The notes below the pieces were generated by a model. It was not told the DNA's origin, searched no databases, and saw only the letters and a list, made by a program, of their open reading frames with translations. Position numbers and translations under genes: made by a program. Of a DNA stretch of 64,000 bases, positions 31,559 through 42,384 are shown one piece after another. The number at the start of each line of letters is the position of its first letter. The stretch's first letter is position 1. Source of the DNA: Prolixibacteraceae bacterium. Its GTDB lineage: Bacteria > Bacteroidota > Bacteroidia > Bacteroidales > Prolixibacteraceae. The stretch spans positions 1 to 64,000 of the forward strand of contig JANXYV010000132.1 of the NCBI GenBank assembly GCA_025355875.1. Reading direction: 5' to 3'.

Positions 31559-33334
31559 CTACTTATAGAAAATATAGTACCAAAAGGTATTTCCAAACCC
31601 TTTAAACAACGCTTGTTGAGCTGATGCCTTGTTGTTCCCGAACTGTTTAAAAGTTTGCAGATAGCTTGTAAACCGGTCAATCGTTTCCTGCCTGATGTTC
31701 AAATGATCAACAACCTCAGCATGACCGATCCCAAGAGTTTTGTATGCAACCACTGCTTCTTCAATATTAACCGGAAGATATTCTCCTGATTTATTGTTAT
31801 ACAAATGCAAATTGCTAATTATCCCGTTGAAATCTTTTTTCAATAAAAAGAACGCCATTTCGTAGTCCAACGCTTTTTGGTTTCCTGGATTGCCGTTTAA
31901 GGCAGCCGCCAGATTGAGCATTGGTTCGCTGGCTAGTATAAAAAAATCATTACCTGATTTCATTTTCCGTTTGGCGCCAAGTTCTGCATTTTGGTCGATC
32001 GAAGCTTCATTGAGTGCCAGTTTTCTGAACTCTTCAGCAACTTTCCGGTAAAAGAAAGTACCGTTTAAAAAATCGATGTACTTCCCGGCCATCCTGGTGT
32101 TTCCATTGATTAATTCGGTTTTAATCAGCATTTTCAATCCTTCCGGCGTAAAGCCATTCATCACCATGTTTTCGTAAGCCCAGCGATGTGCTTCGTTGAT
32201 CATTCCAATCGAATAATAAAAATATCCTCCGCGCCGCAGTATTTCAGACGACATTTCCCACGGCAAAAAAAGTGTTTTGGCATCCGAACTTTGCGGAAAT
32301 TCAAACAATCGGTCAGCCAGTTGACCTTTTTCGCTGAGGGAGATATTATTTAAAAAACTCGTCAAAATATTAGCAGACGGGTTCTTTCGATTAAATTCGA
32401 TGACTTCGTCGAACTTTTCCAGGTAAAAAAGCTTCTCGACCCTAAAATAATGTTTGTCCTTTGGGCTAATCTGCTTTCCAACTAACAGTAACGAAGCAGT
32501 AATAATTAAAACCGGAATTCCTAAGTCAACAAAAGGTCCGGAGAAAGGCTTTTTATGCAAAAAGTTCAGCTTCAGCAAAGAAATTGCGGGAAGCAGAATC
32601 AGAACAGCAGCAAGGGCAAAATAGATCCGCAGGTGCCAGTCAGGCAAAGAAGCCTTAAATGGGTATGCTAACAATTCCCTGAGGCTGAAATAGAAAAAAT
32701 ATTCTTTGGATAAATACAGAAATACCATGAATAAAAGCCACAAAACAACAATCTGAATTACAGCCCGCTTTTCTTTTTTGAGAATCAAATGCAGGGAATA
32801 TTGCAGTGCAAACATCAGCGCCAGACTTCCGGTTAAAAAATACCAAAACGGGAAAACAAAAACAGGAATCCAACCTTTCAAAATCCGGTCAGTCTTAACT
32901 GCAAAATAAAATCCTATCAGCTGAAGGATCATTCCCAAGCCGTTGAAAAGCAAAGTATGATAGTCCGACTGAAGGTAAAACAAGATTCCGGCAATTACAA
33001 ATGGAAGAATCAATGAATGCTCCTCCGAATAACATTTTTGAATTTGCTGAACCAGAAAGGCAGAAAGCACAATTACAGCCGCCAGAATGAATGCGCCGGC
33101 TGCAGGATAAAAGTAAAATGCCGTGAGAAATTCCGACAAATACATCAACATTCCACCGGGGCGATTGAAATGTCCAAAGAAATATTCCAAAGAAGTTAAA
33201 AACAATCCTCCCTTTTCCTGAAAGAAGAAGACATAGTCAATGAGGAAAAAGAAAAAAGAAAAGGTAACCAGTCCCAACAAAAGGTAAGGAAAATAAATCT
33301 CAATGAACCTTGACTTTGGTATAATTCTATTCAT
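31559..33334 (-). CDS. DUF6057-like integral membrane protein
   Basis: 591 aa, multiple N-terminal TM helices, soluble C-terminus; adjacent to the heme-propeller lipoprotein. Confidence 0.65.
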   Translation of the reverse strand: MNRIIPKSRFIEIYFPYLLLGLVTFSFFFFLIDYVFFFQEKGGLFLTSLEYFFGHFNRPGGMLMYLSEFLTAFYFYPAAGAFILAAVIVLSAFLVQQIQKCYSEEHSLILPFVIAGILFYLQSDYHTLLFNGLGMILQLIGFYFAVKTDRILKGWIPVFVFPFWYFLTGSLALMFALQYSLHLILKKEKRAVIQIVVLWLLFMVFLYLSKEYFFYFSLRELLAYPFKASLPDWHLRIYFALAAVLILLPAISLLKLNFLHKKPFSGPFVDLGIPVLIITASLLLVGKQISPKDKHYFRVEKLFYLEKFDEVIEFNRKNPSANILTSFLNNISLSEKGQLADRLFEFPQSSDAKTLFLPWEMSSEILRRGGYFYYSIGMINEAHRWAYENMVMNGFTPEGLKMLIKTELINGNTRMAGKYIDFLNGTFFYRKVAEEFRKLALNEASIDQNAELGAKRKMKSGNDFFILASEPMLNLAAALNGNPGNQKALDYEMAFFLLKKDFNGIISNLHLYNNKSGEYLPVNIEEAVVAYKTLGIGHAEVVDHLNIRQETIDRFTSYLQTFKQFGNNKASAQQALFKGFGNTFWYYIFYK

Positions 33335-33358
33335 GTTGTTGTATTTCTGCCATTTGTA

Positions 33359-34825
33359 TTAATTCTTCGACCATTTAGCCTGATTGGCAGGTTCTTCGGC
33401 AACTCTGCGGATTTCCCCAGGATCCAATTCGATTTTTGAATCAGAAAATTCCGGAATATTGTAGGTTTTCAGGAAATGATCGTAAAATGTTGGATCCTTT
33501 TGTGGAAGAATAAAAGGTTTCTGTTCATTTCCGTTTTCATCGAAGTAAACCAGGTATGGTCGTGCAGTCAGACCGTCGTCGCGTTTGCTGCTGAATACCA
33601 GCCATCGGCTGTTTGCCGACCAGGAATGGTAGCTTTCGGCAAAATCGCTGTTCGACTTCAGTGGCCTCACTTCCAACGTTTCCAGGTTGATCAGGTAAAG
33701 ATCGGCCTCTTTGTGCCAGATCGGGAAACTTCCAAAGTTGTGATAAGTAAACACCAACGATTTGCCGTCGGGAGAAATCCGGGCAAAGGAGGCGCTTTTC
33801 CCCAAAGCCGAAGCATTGAAAACCAATTCGGGCTGTCCAAATTTTCGCGATTCGCTGTCAAAAGCCGCACGAAAGAGATCGTATTTGATTTCGCGGTAAT
33901 CGAATTGCTTGCCTACCTGTATGGTACGGCTGAAATACAAGTATCTCCCGTCGGGCGACCATTCAGGGTAAGTATCCATAAATTGGTGGTCATTTCCCAA
34001 TCCGGCATCCATCATTTCGTCTTTATCCACATCATACAATACAATCGTCGAAGCCAGATCGGTAACTTCTATCTTTTTCAGTTCACTCGAATGGAACTGC
34101 TGCACAATGTTGTTGGAGGAAAATGCAATAAACTTTCCGGAAGGGTGCCAGCGGGGATAAACCGCTCCATTTGCCATTTCTTTGGTTTTCAGGTTGAACT
34201 TCTTAAGCTCACCTTTTTGAACGAAATATGTACCGCCCATCGAACCGCGCATGTGGAACATTAATCTTGAAGTTTTTCCCTGATTGAGTGAGTGGCAGTT
34301 CACACAATTATGATCGACCACGCTGTTTTCGATGATAGAACTTTCATCAAAATTCTCAAGATTCCGTTGCTTGATGCTGATTTCCGACCAGCTTTCGTAT
34401 CCCGGAAGCAGCAAGCGATAAACCAGGTATGGATCGATTTTCTGGGTGGAAATAAAATTGGAAATGGGCTTAAATTGACTCCACTCATTTTTATTCTTCA
34501 CAAAAACGTCCATTGTCAAAACACCTCCTGCATTTCCTTCCAGCAACTTTTTCCAGGCAGCTTGCGGTATATCAATAATTCCAACTCCTGAAGATATTTC
34601 AATTGTTTTACCTTTAGCTGTTGAAATTTTCACCTGGAACGATTCGCCGGGTTCGGAGATGACAAAATTCATCGGGGCAATGTTGCAGGGAATAGTCAAA
34701 CTGGAGTAATCGGGTTTGATGTGCGCCTGTCTGTTGATTTGATGAATCGTCCCATTTGGCCTTGATAAACATGCAGAAAGTAAAATCATAAAGAAAACCC
34801 AACAAATTCTATATTTCAGATTCAT
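33359..34825 (-). CDS. TolB/PD40-type beta-propeller lipoprotein with a CXXCH heme-binding motif
   Basis: Lipobox region ILLSACLS; NCVNCHSL; PD40 repeats YPRWHPSGKFIAFSS, YPEWSPDGRYLYFSR, FARISPDGKSLVFTY. Confidence 0.75.
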   Translation of the reverse strand: MNLKYRICWVFFMILLSACLSRPNGTIHQINRQAHIKPDYSSLTIPCNIAPMNFVISEPGESFQVKISTAKGKTIEISSGVGIIDIPQAAWKKLLEGNAGGVLTMDVFVKNKNEWSQFKPISNFISTQKIDPYLVYRLLLPGYESWSEISIKQRNLENFDESSIIENSVVDHNCVNCHSLNQGKTSRLMFHMRGSMGGTYFVQKGELKKFNLKTKEMANGAVYPRWHPSGKFIAFSSNNIVQQFHSSELKKIEVTDLASTIVLYDVDKDEMMDAGLGNDHQFMDTYPEWSPDGRYLYFSRTIQVGKQFDYREIKYDLFRAAFDSESRKFGQPELVFNASALGKSASFARISPDGKSLVFTYHNFGSFPIWHKEADLYLINLETLEVRPLKSNSDFAESYHSWSANSRWLVFSSKRDDGLTARPYLVYFDENGNEQKPFILPQKDPTFYDHFLKTYNIPEFSDSKIELDPGEIRRVAEEPANQAKWSKN

Positions 34826-35120
34826 TATTCCGGCGATTTACATCTTTTTTGAGGATGCGAAAATTAGAAAAAATATCGGTTCCCTTTTGTTTTTACTGAC
34901 TCAATTTCAATCCTATGAGTAAAAATACGAAGATTCGCTAAACGATATCTTCAACATGCCATTTCTAAAACGATGGTCAATGAGTTTGGTCAATACCGAT
35001 TTTTCAACTATTTTTAGCCGACATGCTATCTGTGCCCTTGATATTTCTGGCTATACGCGATAGTTGCGGGTCATGATCTTTATTGGGTAACTCTTCAATT
35101 AAGTAAATGCTTTGCGAATT

Positions 35121-38100
35121 ATGAATACCTCAATATCTAAAAATAAAAACCTGTATCTGGGCCTCGACCTTGGCTCAATCTCACTAAATACTGTAATTGT
35201 TGATCAAGATCAAAATGTTCTTGAAAATCACTATGATCTTTGTCACGGACAACCATTCCTGGTACTCAGGAAACGGCTGACAGCCCTTTTGACTGAGTAT
35301 GAGCCGGAAGAATTTAAACTTCTGGGTATTACCGGAACCGGCGGAAAACTGGCTGCAGAATTGATTGGTGGCCAATTTATTAACGAGATTATTGCGCAAT
35401 CGAAGTCGGTATCGAAGCTTTATCCGGAAGCAAAAACGATCATTGAAATGGGAGGTGAAGATTCCAAGTTGATCTTCATGGATAAGGGCGAAGGGAATGC
35501 CTTTTCAAGTCTGGCCGATTTCAACATGAACAGTATTTGTGCGGCAGGTACCGGCTCATTTCTCGATCAGCAAGCCAAACGCATCGGGGTTTCCATCGAC
35601 AAGGAATTTGGAGCCATGGCGCTCCTGTCAGAAAATCCACCTCACATTGCCGGTCGTTGTAGCGTGTTCGCCAAGAGCGACATGATTCACCTTCAACAAA
35701 TTGCCACTCCGGTTCATGATATTGTGGCAGGTTTATGCTTTGCGGTTGCCCGGAATTTCAAAAGTAACCTGGCCAAAGGAAAGGAATTGGTCAAACCCAT
35801 TATTTTTCAAGGCGGGGTTGCGGCTAATGCTGGTGTAATCAATGCTTTCAAAAAAATACTGAATCTTGAGGACGGAGAATTAACTATTCCTGAATACCAT
35901 GCTTCCATGGGAGCTTTGGGTGCAATTTTTTACGTGATGGAATCTCCGGACGGAAGTCTTCCTTTCAAAGGCATCCACAATTTGGAGCGCTACCTGCTCA
36001 AATCCAATGGCAGCAGCCAGGGACTTCCGGTCCTTATAGAATCGGCTGCAATCCTGAATAAAAATTCATTTAGACTAAATGGACAGTTGAATTATCCGGT
36101 ATATTTAGGAATTGACGTCGGATCGCTAAGTACCAATGTTGTGTTAATCGACGATTTTGACCGGGTTATTGCACGACGTTATTTGCCTACGGCCAGCCGC
36201 CCGCTTGAAGCAATCAAACGCGGACTGCAGGAAATATACGAGGAAGTGGGAATGAAAGTGGACGTAAAAGCCGCCGGAACAACCGGTTCTGGACGATACC
36301 TCACCGGAGATTTTATCGGCGCCGACGTGATTCAAAACGAAATTACCGCTCAGGCAACCGCTGCCATTGCCTACGACCCAACCGTTGACACGATTTTTGA
36401 AATTGGAGGACAGGATTCGAAATACATCAGCATTGAAGATGGCGTCGTGGTAGATTTTGAAATGAACAAGGTTTGCGCCGCTGGCACTGGTTCGTTTTTG
36501 GAAGAACAAGCCGAAAAGCTGGATATCAATATTATAGAAGAATTCGGGACTTTGGCCCTGAACGCCGAAAAGCCTACATCGCTAGGTTGCCGGTGTACCG
36601 TATTCATCGAATCTGACCTGAATGCCAATCAGCAGCAAGGGGAAAAAAACACCAATCTGGTCGGCGGACTGGCTTATTCCATCGTAAACAACTATATTCA
36701 GAAGGTGGTTGGCAGTAAAAAAATCGGAGACAAAATATTCTTTCAGGGTGGTGTGGCCAATAATAAAGGCGTGGTAGCAGCTTTCGAGCAAGTTACCGGA
36801 AAGTCAATCGTGATTCCTCCCAATTTTGATGTGACTGGCGCTATTGGCATGGCGATGCTGGCCCGCGAAAAATTCCAGGAAACCGGACAATCGAGTTTTA
36901 AAGGGTTTGAGGTGAGGAATGCTTCTTATTCGCTGGATAAATTCACCTGCAAGGATCGCAATTGCCACAACCTTTGCCAAATAAGGATGGTAAAAGTGGA
37001 AGGCGAAAAGAGACCACTTTTTTATGGCGGAAGGTGCGAAAAATATGAGATTTCAGGCCGAAAGAAAAAAACGGACGATATCCCGAACCTGCTTGAAGAA
37101 CGGGAAAAACTTCTTTTAGGCGATTATTCTGAAGACAAAAACAAAGGCGCCATTTCGATTGGAATTCCACGTGAACTGGTACTTTTTTATCAGGAGTTCC
37201 CATTTTGGCGGACGTTTTTCACCGAACTTGGATTTCAGGTCGTACTTTCGAAACCTACCGACCGTGCTTTGGTTTCCAAATCGTTGGAAATGCTTACCTC
37301 CGAAACCTGTTTCCCGATTGAAGTGGTTCATGGGCACATTGTCGATCTTCTGGATAAAAATATCGATCATGTTTTTGCACCGTTTGTGGTCAATGCAAAA
37401 CCATCAGTCAACAATCCTTCGTCAAATTGCAATTGTCCCTGGATCCAGTCGTACCCGTTTATGGTGCGCGCGGCACTGGCTTCGCATCCCGGGAAAGAAA
37501 AACTCCTCATTCCTACCTTTCATCCCCGTTTTTCGGACAGCCTTTTTGTAAAAGAAATGACAGCTTTTATGAAGCGCCAATTTGGTATTGGCAGCAAAGC
37601 AGTAAAAAATGCACTTCATCTGGCCCAGGAAAAACAGTCCGGCTTTGAAAAATCCTTGATAGACAGGGGCAGCGAGATACTAAACAATCTGCCTGAAAAC
37701 CGGGAAGCGATGGTTATACTTGGCAGGGTTTACAATTCAGGCGATCCTGAACTGAATTTAAGGTTAGTCGAAAAGCTGATCAACCTCGATGTACTTCCAA
37801 TTCCGCTTGATTTTCTGCCGTTGAATGATGAAAACATTTTTGATGAATTCCCGAATATGTATTGGCCAGGTGGACGAAAAATACTCGCCGGAGCCCGGAT
37901 GATCGCCAAAAATGAAAAACTGTACGGAGTTTATATCAGCAATTTCCGATGCGGACCGGATTCCTTCCTGCATCATTTCGTAACCGAAACGCTGAAAGGA
38001 AAACCTTCCATCCAGATTGAAATTGATGAGCATTCGGCTGATGCCGGGCTTATTACCCGTCTGGAAGCTTTTCTGGATAGCATCCGGAAGAAAAACAGAA

Positions 38101-39377
38101 AAAGCCATACTTTTAAAAGCAGTATATCCAAAGATTTTAAGCAGGTCACTCCTACCCGCGACCGGGTTTTGTACTGGCCTTACATGCACGATGGTTCGTT
38201 CATAGCAGCAGCAGCGGCCCGAAGCTGCGGAATTGAATCGTATGCCTTACCGGTTCAAACTCACGCCGACCTGGAAATTGGGCGAAAATATACTTCGGCC
38301 AAGGAATGTTTCCCGATGATTTGTACCACCGGTTCATTTATCAAGAAATTGCAGGAGCCGGGAATCGATCCTGCCAAAGTGAGTTTCTTCATGCCCGACC
38401 ACAATGGACCATGCCGGTTTGGACAATATAACCAGTTGCAGAAAGTTATTTTTGACCGGTTGAATTTGAAAGATGTCAAGATTGTTTCTCCTTCCAATGA
38501 CGAGTCCTATTCGGATATTACTCCGGGAAACGGCTCCAAATTCAGGATGAATGTCTGGAAAGGATTTGTGGCTGTCGATATCATCCGGAGACTTCAGCAG
38601 CAATACCGGCCGTATGAACGAACAGAAGGCTCTACCGACCAGGTTTATCAGGAATCTTTAGAGCAGATCGTGAAATGCATCGAAAACAGCGCCAAAGGGC
38701 TGGCCGATACTTTGGAAGATTCAGGAAAGAAATTCAAAGCCATTGAAATCCGGAAGATACCAAGAAAACCCGTGGTTTCGATTGTGGGAGAAATCTTTAT
38801 GCGTGACAACAGTTTTTGTAGCGGAAACATTGTTAAACGGCTGGAGGCTCTGGGAGCAGAAACATTAATGGCTCCATTTTCAGAATGGTTTGTATATTCG
38901 ACTTACCGGTACACCCGCGACAGCAAGTGGAAAGGCGATTATGCCGGAATTGTGAAATCAAAAATTCAGGAATTTGCCCAACACACTTCCTATCGGAAAC
39001 TCATCAACTCGGTAGAAGAACTTCTGGATGTTGATAAGGATGTCTCACTGGAAACCATGCTGCAATTAACCGAACCGTATGTTCATAAAGATTATGATGG
39101 CGATCCGGTAATGGCTATTGGCAGTGCTTCAGCGCATACCAAAAAAGGTGTTTCAGGAATTTGCAACGTCCTGCCTTTTACCTGCATGCCCGGAACTTTA
39201 ATCTGTTCCATTTCGGGTGCATTCAGGAAAGATCACAATAACATACCATGGGTCGACCATGCCTATGATGGACAGGATGATGCTTCGATTGATACCCGTT
39301 TACAGGCATTTATGTATCAGGTGAAGGAATATCAGCAACGCGAAAACAGCCGCAGTCTGGCTCCGTTTATCTACTGA
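35121..39377 (+). CDS. Large 2-hydroxyacyl-CoA-dehydratase-type activase: two tandem BadF/BadG ASKHA domains plus DUF2229-like and HgdB/C-like C-terminal regions
   Basis: LGLDLGSISLNTVIVD and LGIDVGSLSTNVVLID; CAAGTGSFLDQQ / GRCSVFAKSD and CAAGTGSFLEEQ / GCRCTVFIESD. ATG at 35121 preferred over the tracked TTG. Confidence 0.88.
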   Translation: MNTSISKNKNLYLGLDLGSISLNTVIVDQDQNVLENHYDLCHGQPFLVLRKRLTALLTEYEPEEFKLLGITGTGGKLAAELIGGQFINEIIAQSKSVSKLYPEAKTIIEMGGEDSKLIFMDKGEGNAFSSLADFNMNSICAAGTGSFLDQQAKRIGVSIDKEFGAMALLSENPPHIAGRCSVFAKSDMIHLQQIATPVHDIVAGLCFAVARNFKSNLAKGKELVKPIIFQGGVAANAGVINAFKKILNLEDGELTIPEYHASMGALGAIFYVMESPDGSLPFKGIHNLERYLLKSNGSSQGLPVLIESAAILNKNSFRLNGQLNYPVYLGIDVGSLSTNVVLIDDFDRVIARRYLPTASRPLEAIKRGLQEIYEEVGMKVDVKAAGTTGSGRYLTGDFIGADVIQNEITAQATAAIAYDPTVDTIFEIGGQDSKYISIEDGVVVDFEMNKVCAAGTGSFLEEQAEKLDINIIEEFGTLALNAEKPTSLGCRCTVFIESDLNANQQQGEKNTNLVGGLAYSIVNNYIQKVVGSKKIGDKIFFQGGVANNKGVVAAFEQVTGKSIVIPPNFDVTGAIGMAMLAREKFQETGQSSFKGFEVRNASYSLDKFTCKDRNCHNLCQIRMVKVEGEKRPLFYGGRCEKYEISGRKKKTDDIPNLLEEREKLLLGDYSEDKNKGAISIGIPRELVLFYQEFPFWRTFFTELGFQVVLSKPTDRALVSKSLEMLTSETCFPIEVVHGHIVDLLDKNIDHVFAPFVVNAKPSVNNPSSNCNCPWIQSYPFMVRAALASHPGKEKLLIPTFHPRFSDSLFVKEMTAFMKRQFGIGSKAVKNALHLAQEKQSGFEKSLIDRGSEILNNLPENREAMVILGRVYNSGDPELNLRLVEKLINLDVLPIPLDFLPLNDENIFDEFPNMYWPGGRKILAGARMIAKNEKLYGVYISNFRCGPDSFLHHFVTETLKGKPSIQIEIDEHSADAGLITRLEAFLDSIRKKNRKSHTFKSSISKDFKQVTPTRDRVLYWPYMHDGSFIAAAAARSCGIESYALPVQTHADLEIGRKYTSAKECFPMICTTGSFIKKLQEPGIDPAKVSFFMPDHNGPCRFGQYNQLQKVIFDRLNLKDVKIVSPSNDESYSDITPGNGSKFRMNVWKGFVAVDIIRRLQQQYRPYERTEGSTDQVYQESLEQIVKCIENSAKGLADTLEDSGKKFKAIEIRKIPRKPVVSIVGEIFMRDNSFCSGNIVKRLEALGAETLMAPFSEWFVYSTYRYTRDSKWKGDYAGIVKSKIQEFAQHTSYRKLINSVEELLDVDKDVSLETMLQLTEPYVHKDYDGDPVMAIGSASAHTKKGVSGICNVLPFTCMPGTLICSISGAFRKDHNNIPWVDHAYDGQDDASIDTRLQAFMYQVKEYQQRENSRSLAPFIY

Positions 39378-39411
39378 AAAATCGTTTCATCAGAAGAAAT
39401 TCGTTCGATTT

Positions 39412-40200
39412 TTATTTCGTGAAGAAAGAAAAGACGGTATTGTTGAAAAGTTCGGGGCGTTGCTGACAAACACCGTGATTCGAGTCAGGGAAAATGCACA
39501 GAGAAGCGCCTGGGATTGACTGAGATATTTTTACGGTATGTTCGGTTTTGATCATATCATGATCTCCAGCCATTACCAACACCGGACAATGAATCTGCTT
39601 CAGGTTCCCATAGGAAATATTGGGTTGATCGATCATCATCTGAACCAAAGCAATCTGCGCTTTTGAAGCATCTGCAGGATGGGCCACAAAGTCTTTCATT
39701 CCCTGGATATCGGCATTGGATAATGCTGATGAATCAGGCACCGTATTCGCCCCCGAAACAGCCAGTTTCCTGACTTTTTCGGGACAATTCATCGCCATCA
39801 GGATTCCATCTATTCCTCCATCGCTCCAACCCAGAACATTGGTGGTTTTGACATTCAAGAAATCAAGCAATGCACAAAAATCGGATGCCATGAGTTCGTA
39901 GGAAATCCTTTCGGGTGATCCGCCTGATTTCCCCTGCAAACGGCTGTCGATAGCAATAACCTGGTAGTATTTTTCAAAAAACGGAATTTGATTGCTAAAA
40001 GCATTGATTGAACCGCCATTTCCATGAAGCAAAATCAGAGGCTCACCGCTTCCATAAACCTCGTAATATAAATTGATCCCGTTCACCTGAGCATAGTGGC
40101 CTGCACTCGGATTATTACCGTAATCGACTGAAACACGCTGAGCAAAATTAATGTTTGTAAAAATGATCAAACTGGTCAGGACACTCAAGATGAATTTCAT
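39412..40200 (-). CDS. Secreted alpha/beta hydrolase
   Basis: Signal peptide; LHGNGG oxyanion region, nucleophile GWSDGG, terminal SNHG. Confidence 0.85.
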   Translation of the reverse strand: MKFILSVLTSLIIFTNINFAQRVSVDYGNNPSAGHYAQVNGINLYYEVYGSGEPLILLHGNGGSINAFSNQIPFFEKYYQVIAIDSRLQGKSGGSPERISYELMASDFCALLDFLNVKTTNVLGWSDGGIDGILMAMNCPEKVRKLAVSGANTVPDSSALSNADIQGMKDFVAHPADASKAQIALVQMMIDQPNISYGNLKQIHCPVLVMAGDHDMIKTEHTVKISQSIPGASLCIFPDSNHGVCQQRPELFNNTVFSFFTK

Positions 40201-40221
40201 AGACTACAGAATTTGAATTAA

Positions 40222-40509
40222 TTACGTTTTGAATAGTCTGGCATAGCCCGGATAAGCATTCAAAGACATGAAATCAAAATCAATCAGCTTTTGCTGAACT
40301 AATGGCAATTGTTCAACGATTTCACGGGCATGGGTTCGGTCTGTCGCTTCAAGAACCAACACGGCATACTGTTCGTCCGTAAAATAGATCTCACGGATCA
40401 GCCCTTGCTGCTGAAGTACCCAAACTTTTCGAGCTTCAGCTTCCAGAAAAGGAGCATAATCAGAGTCTTTCACTCCCTGAATTTCTTTTTCGATGGCTAG
40501 TAACTTCAT
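40222..40509 (-). CDS. Small dimeric alpha/beta-barrel protein (muconolactone isomerase/YciI-like)
   Basis: 95 aa; ARKVWVLQQQGLIREIYFTDEQYAVLVLEA. Confidence 0.6.
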   Translation of the reverse strand: MKLLAIEKEIQGVKDSDYAPFLEAEARKVWVLQQQGLIREIYFTDEQYAVLVLEATDRTHAREIVEQLPLVQQKLIDFDFMSLNAYPGYARLFKT

Positions 40510-40657
40510 GATTTATCTTTTTATCGGGTGATGGAAGTAAAAACTCTCGAGTTGCTGAATGTTGCCTGTTCAAGCGCATTTTTATCGTGAGAACAGATGA
40601 CCAACACTACAAAAATGGGATAATATTTTCATTCCGTGAAGAATTCAATCTAAAGTC

Positions 40658-41485
40658 CTACTTTTTTCTAAAGGATTGTATTTTTTCTGAAACAGATCCT
40701 CGTTCAGTGATCCGAATCAACCGTAAAGCAAGGCTTCCAAAAAAACCGGGTTTTAGAATATATCTGACAACCTTTACAACCTTCTGGTCTCTTTGTTTGA
40801 TCAACATTTCAACTTCATTTTCTGAAGTCTGAGCCAATTGATTGGCGAATTTCCAGGCACCGTCGCGTGCCAGTTTCATGCTGAAATCAACCAGGTAATC
40901 ATCGACTTTTCCGCTCCATTTCAGGATATATTTTAATACAGGCCAAACCACTGACAGATCATTTTCAACTTCGTGCACCATCGAAGACAATATTTCGTTG
41001 ATCTTATTAAAATCGTTTTCAAGATCTTTCAGGCCTTGACCTTTTGAAACATTGGCTGCAGCAATCCCAAGATCAAGGTTGATGTGCGCGTTCATGCCCA
41101 TCAGCAAGTGTTGCAAAACAATGGGCCAATAACTGGAAGTCAGATCAAATGCCGCTTTCCACGATGTTGTTGTCTTTTCATCCAGGCGATAGGCATAATA
41201 AGCTTCGAGATACCTTTTGGCAAAAGCTACATCTAATTGTTCCATTCGCAGACCATCGTCAAAGAAACCTGATGCTATTCTTTCCTTAACCTTGATGGTT
41301 ACTTTTTGGTATAGAGCAGCAAAGTTTCCCATGGGTTCATTATTCCTTTCTGAATCGAGAATAATGGTTTCCAACAGAACAATGATTTCGTCAATTGTTT
41401 TGATTTGCGCCAGATCTCTCATTGCCAGTGCTAAAATTTCCTCATTAATCTGCAATTTAACTGACTTCGACGCTGGAATCTTCAC
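40658..41485 (-). CDS. DUF5995-like protein
   Basis: MGMNAHINLDLGIAAA motif. Confidence 0.65.
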   Translation of the reverse strand: MKIPASKSVKLQINEEILALAMRDLAQIKTIDEIIVLLETIILDSERNNEPMGNFAALYQKVTIKVKERIASGFFDDGLRMEQLDVAFAKRYLEAYYAYRLDEKTTTSWKAAFDLTSSYWPIVLQHLLMGMNAHINLDLGIAAANVSKGQGLKDLENDFNKINEILSSMVHEVENDLSVVWPVLKYILKWSGKVDDYLVDFSMKLARDGAWKFANQLAQTSENEVEMLIKQRDQKVVKVVRYILKPGFFGSLALRLIRITERGSVSEKIQSFRKK

Positions 41486-41544
41486 TATTCAAAATCGCTC
41501 AACTTTTTGTGAGGTCAACCGCTTCATCAAAGTCTTCTGCCTTT

Positions 41545-42384
41545 TTAGGCCTGTTTCAATTTTTCAACATCAAACTTTTTCATTTGCATGAATGCTTTGA
41601 TAACCCGTTCAGATCGGGAAGGATCGCTCATTAATTTTCCCAGAATAGTCGGAACGATTTGCCATGAGACCCCAAACTGGTCTTTAAGCCAGCCACATCG
41701 CTCAGCTTCGGGAACGGCAGAAAGCCTTTCCCAATAATAGTCAATTTCGTCCTGTGTATCACAGTTTACAACAAACGAAACGGCTTCATTAAAGCCGAAT
41801 TGATGAGGCATCGAACTATCCATCGCCATAAAAACCTTTGCACCAAGCCGGAATTGAGCATGCTTGATGGTTCCTTCCACATCATGATCAGAGGCCGAAT
41901 ACCTCGCGATAAGTTTAACCGATGACCCTTGAAATACCGAAGTATAAAACTGAATGGCTTGTTCTGCTTTCCCTGCCATCGATCTGGCAAACATGAGGGT
42001 AGGTGTGAATTTCTGACCAACATCTTCCACCTTGCCATAGGTAAGTTGCCAGTTAACCCCAAACCGATCCTGAACCCAGCCATACTTTTCGCTCCAATCG
42101 TATTTATCGAGCGGCATCAATGCCGACCCGCCATCGATAAGGCTTTTCCATGACCGGTCAACTTCTTCATGTGTTTCACAAACCACATAGAATGAAACTG
42201 ACGGATTAATCTTGAAATGAGGACCACCATTCAGGAGCATGAATTTCTGTCCGGAAGATTCAATAATAACTACCATTGGGTTTTCGGAAGTAATAGCTAA
42301 ATCGGGGAAAACAGAACAATAAAATTGGGCCGCTTCCTTGGCTTTCCCATCAAACCAAAGGCAAGTATAAATTGGATGTATCAT
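41545..42384 (-). CDS. Two-domain VOC family (PhnB-like) protein
   Basis: Two repeats of the YCSVFPD / YTSVFQG ... DRFGVNWQ / DQFGVSWQ pattern. Confidence 0.87.
   Translation of the reverse strand: MIHPIYTCLWFDGKAKEAAQFYCSVFPDLAITSENPMVVIIESSGQKFMLLNGGPHFKINPSVSFYVVCETHEEVDRSWKSLIDGGSALMPLDKYDWSEKYGWVQDRFGVNWQLTYGKVEDVGQKFTPTLMFARSMAGKAEQAIQFYTSVFQGSSVKLIARYSASDHDVEGTIKHAQFRLGAKVFMAMDSSMPHQFGFNEAVSFVVNCDTQDEIDYYWERLSAVPEAERCGWLKDQFGVSWQIVPTILGKLMSDPSRSERVIKAFMQMKKFDVEKLKQA

Noticed and set aside
33476-34264. 262-aa plus-strand ORF
   Set aside because: Antisense to the PD40 lipoprotein gene; no recognisable domain
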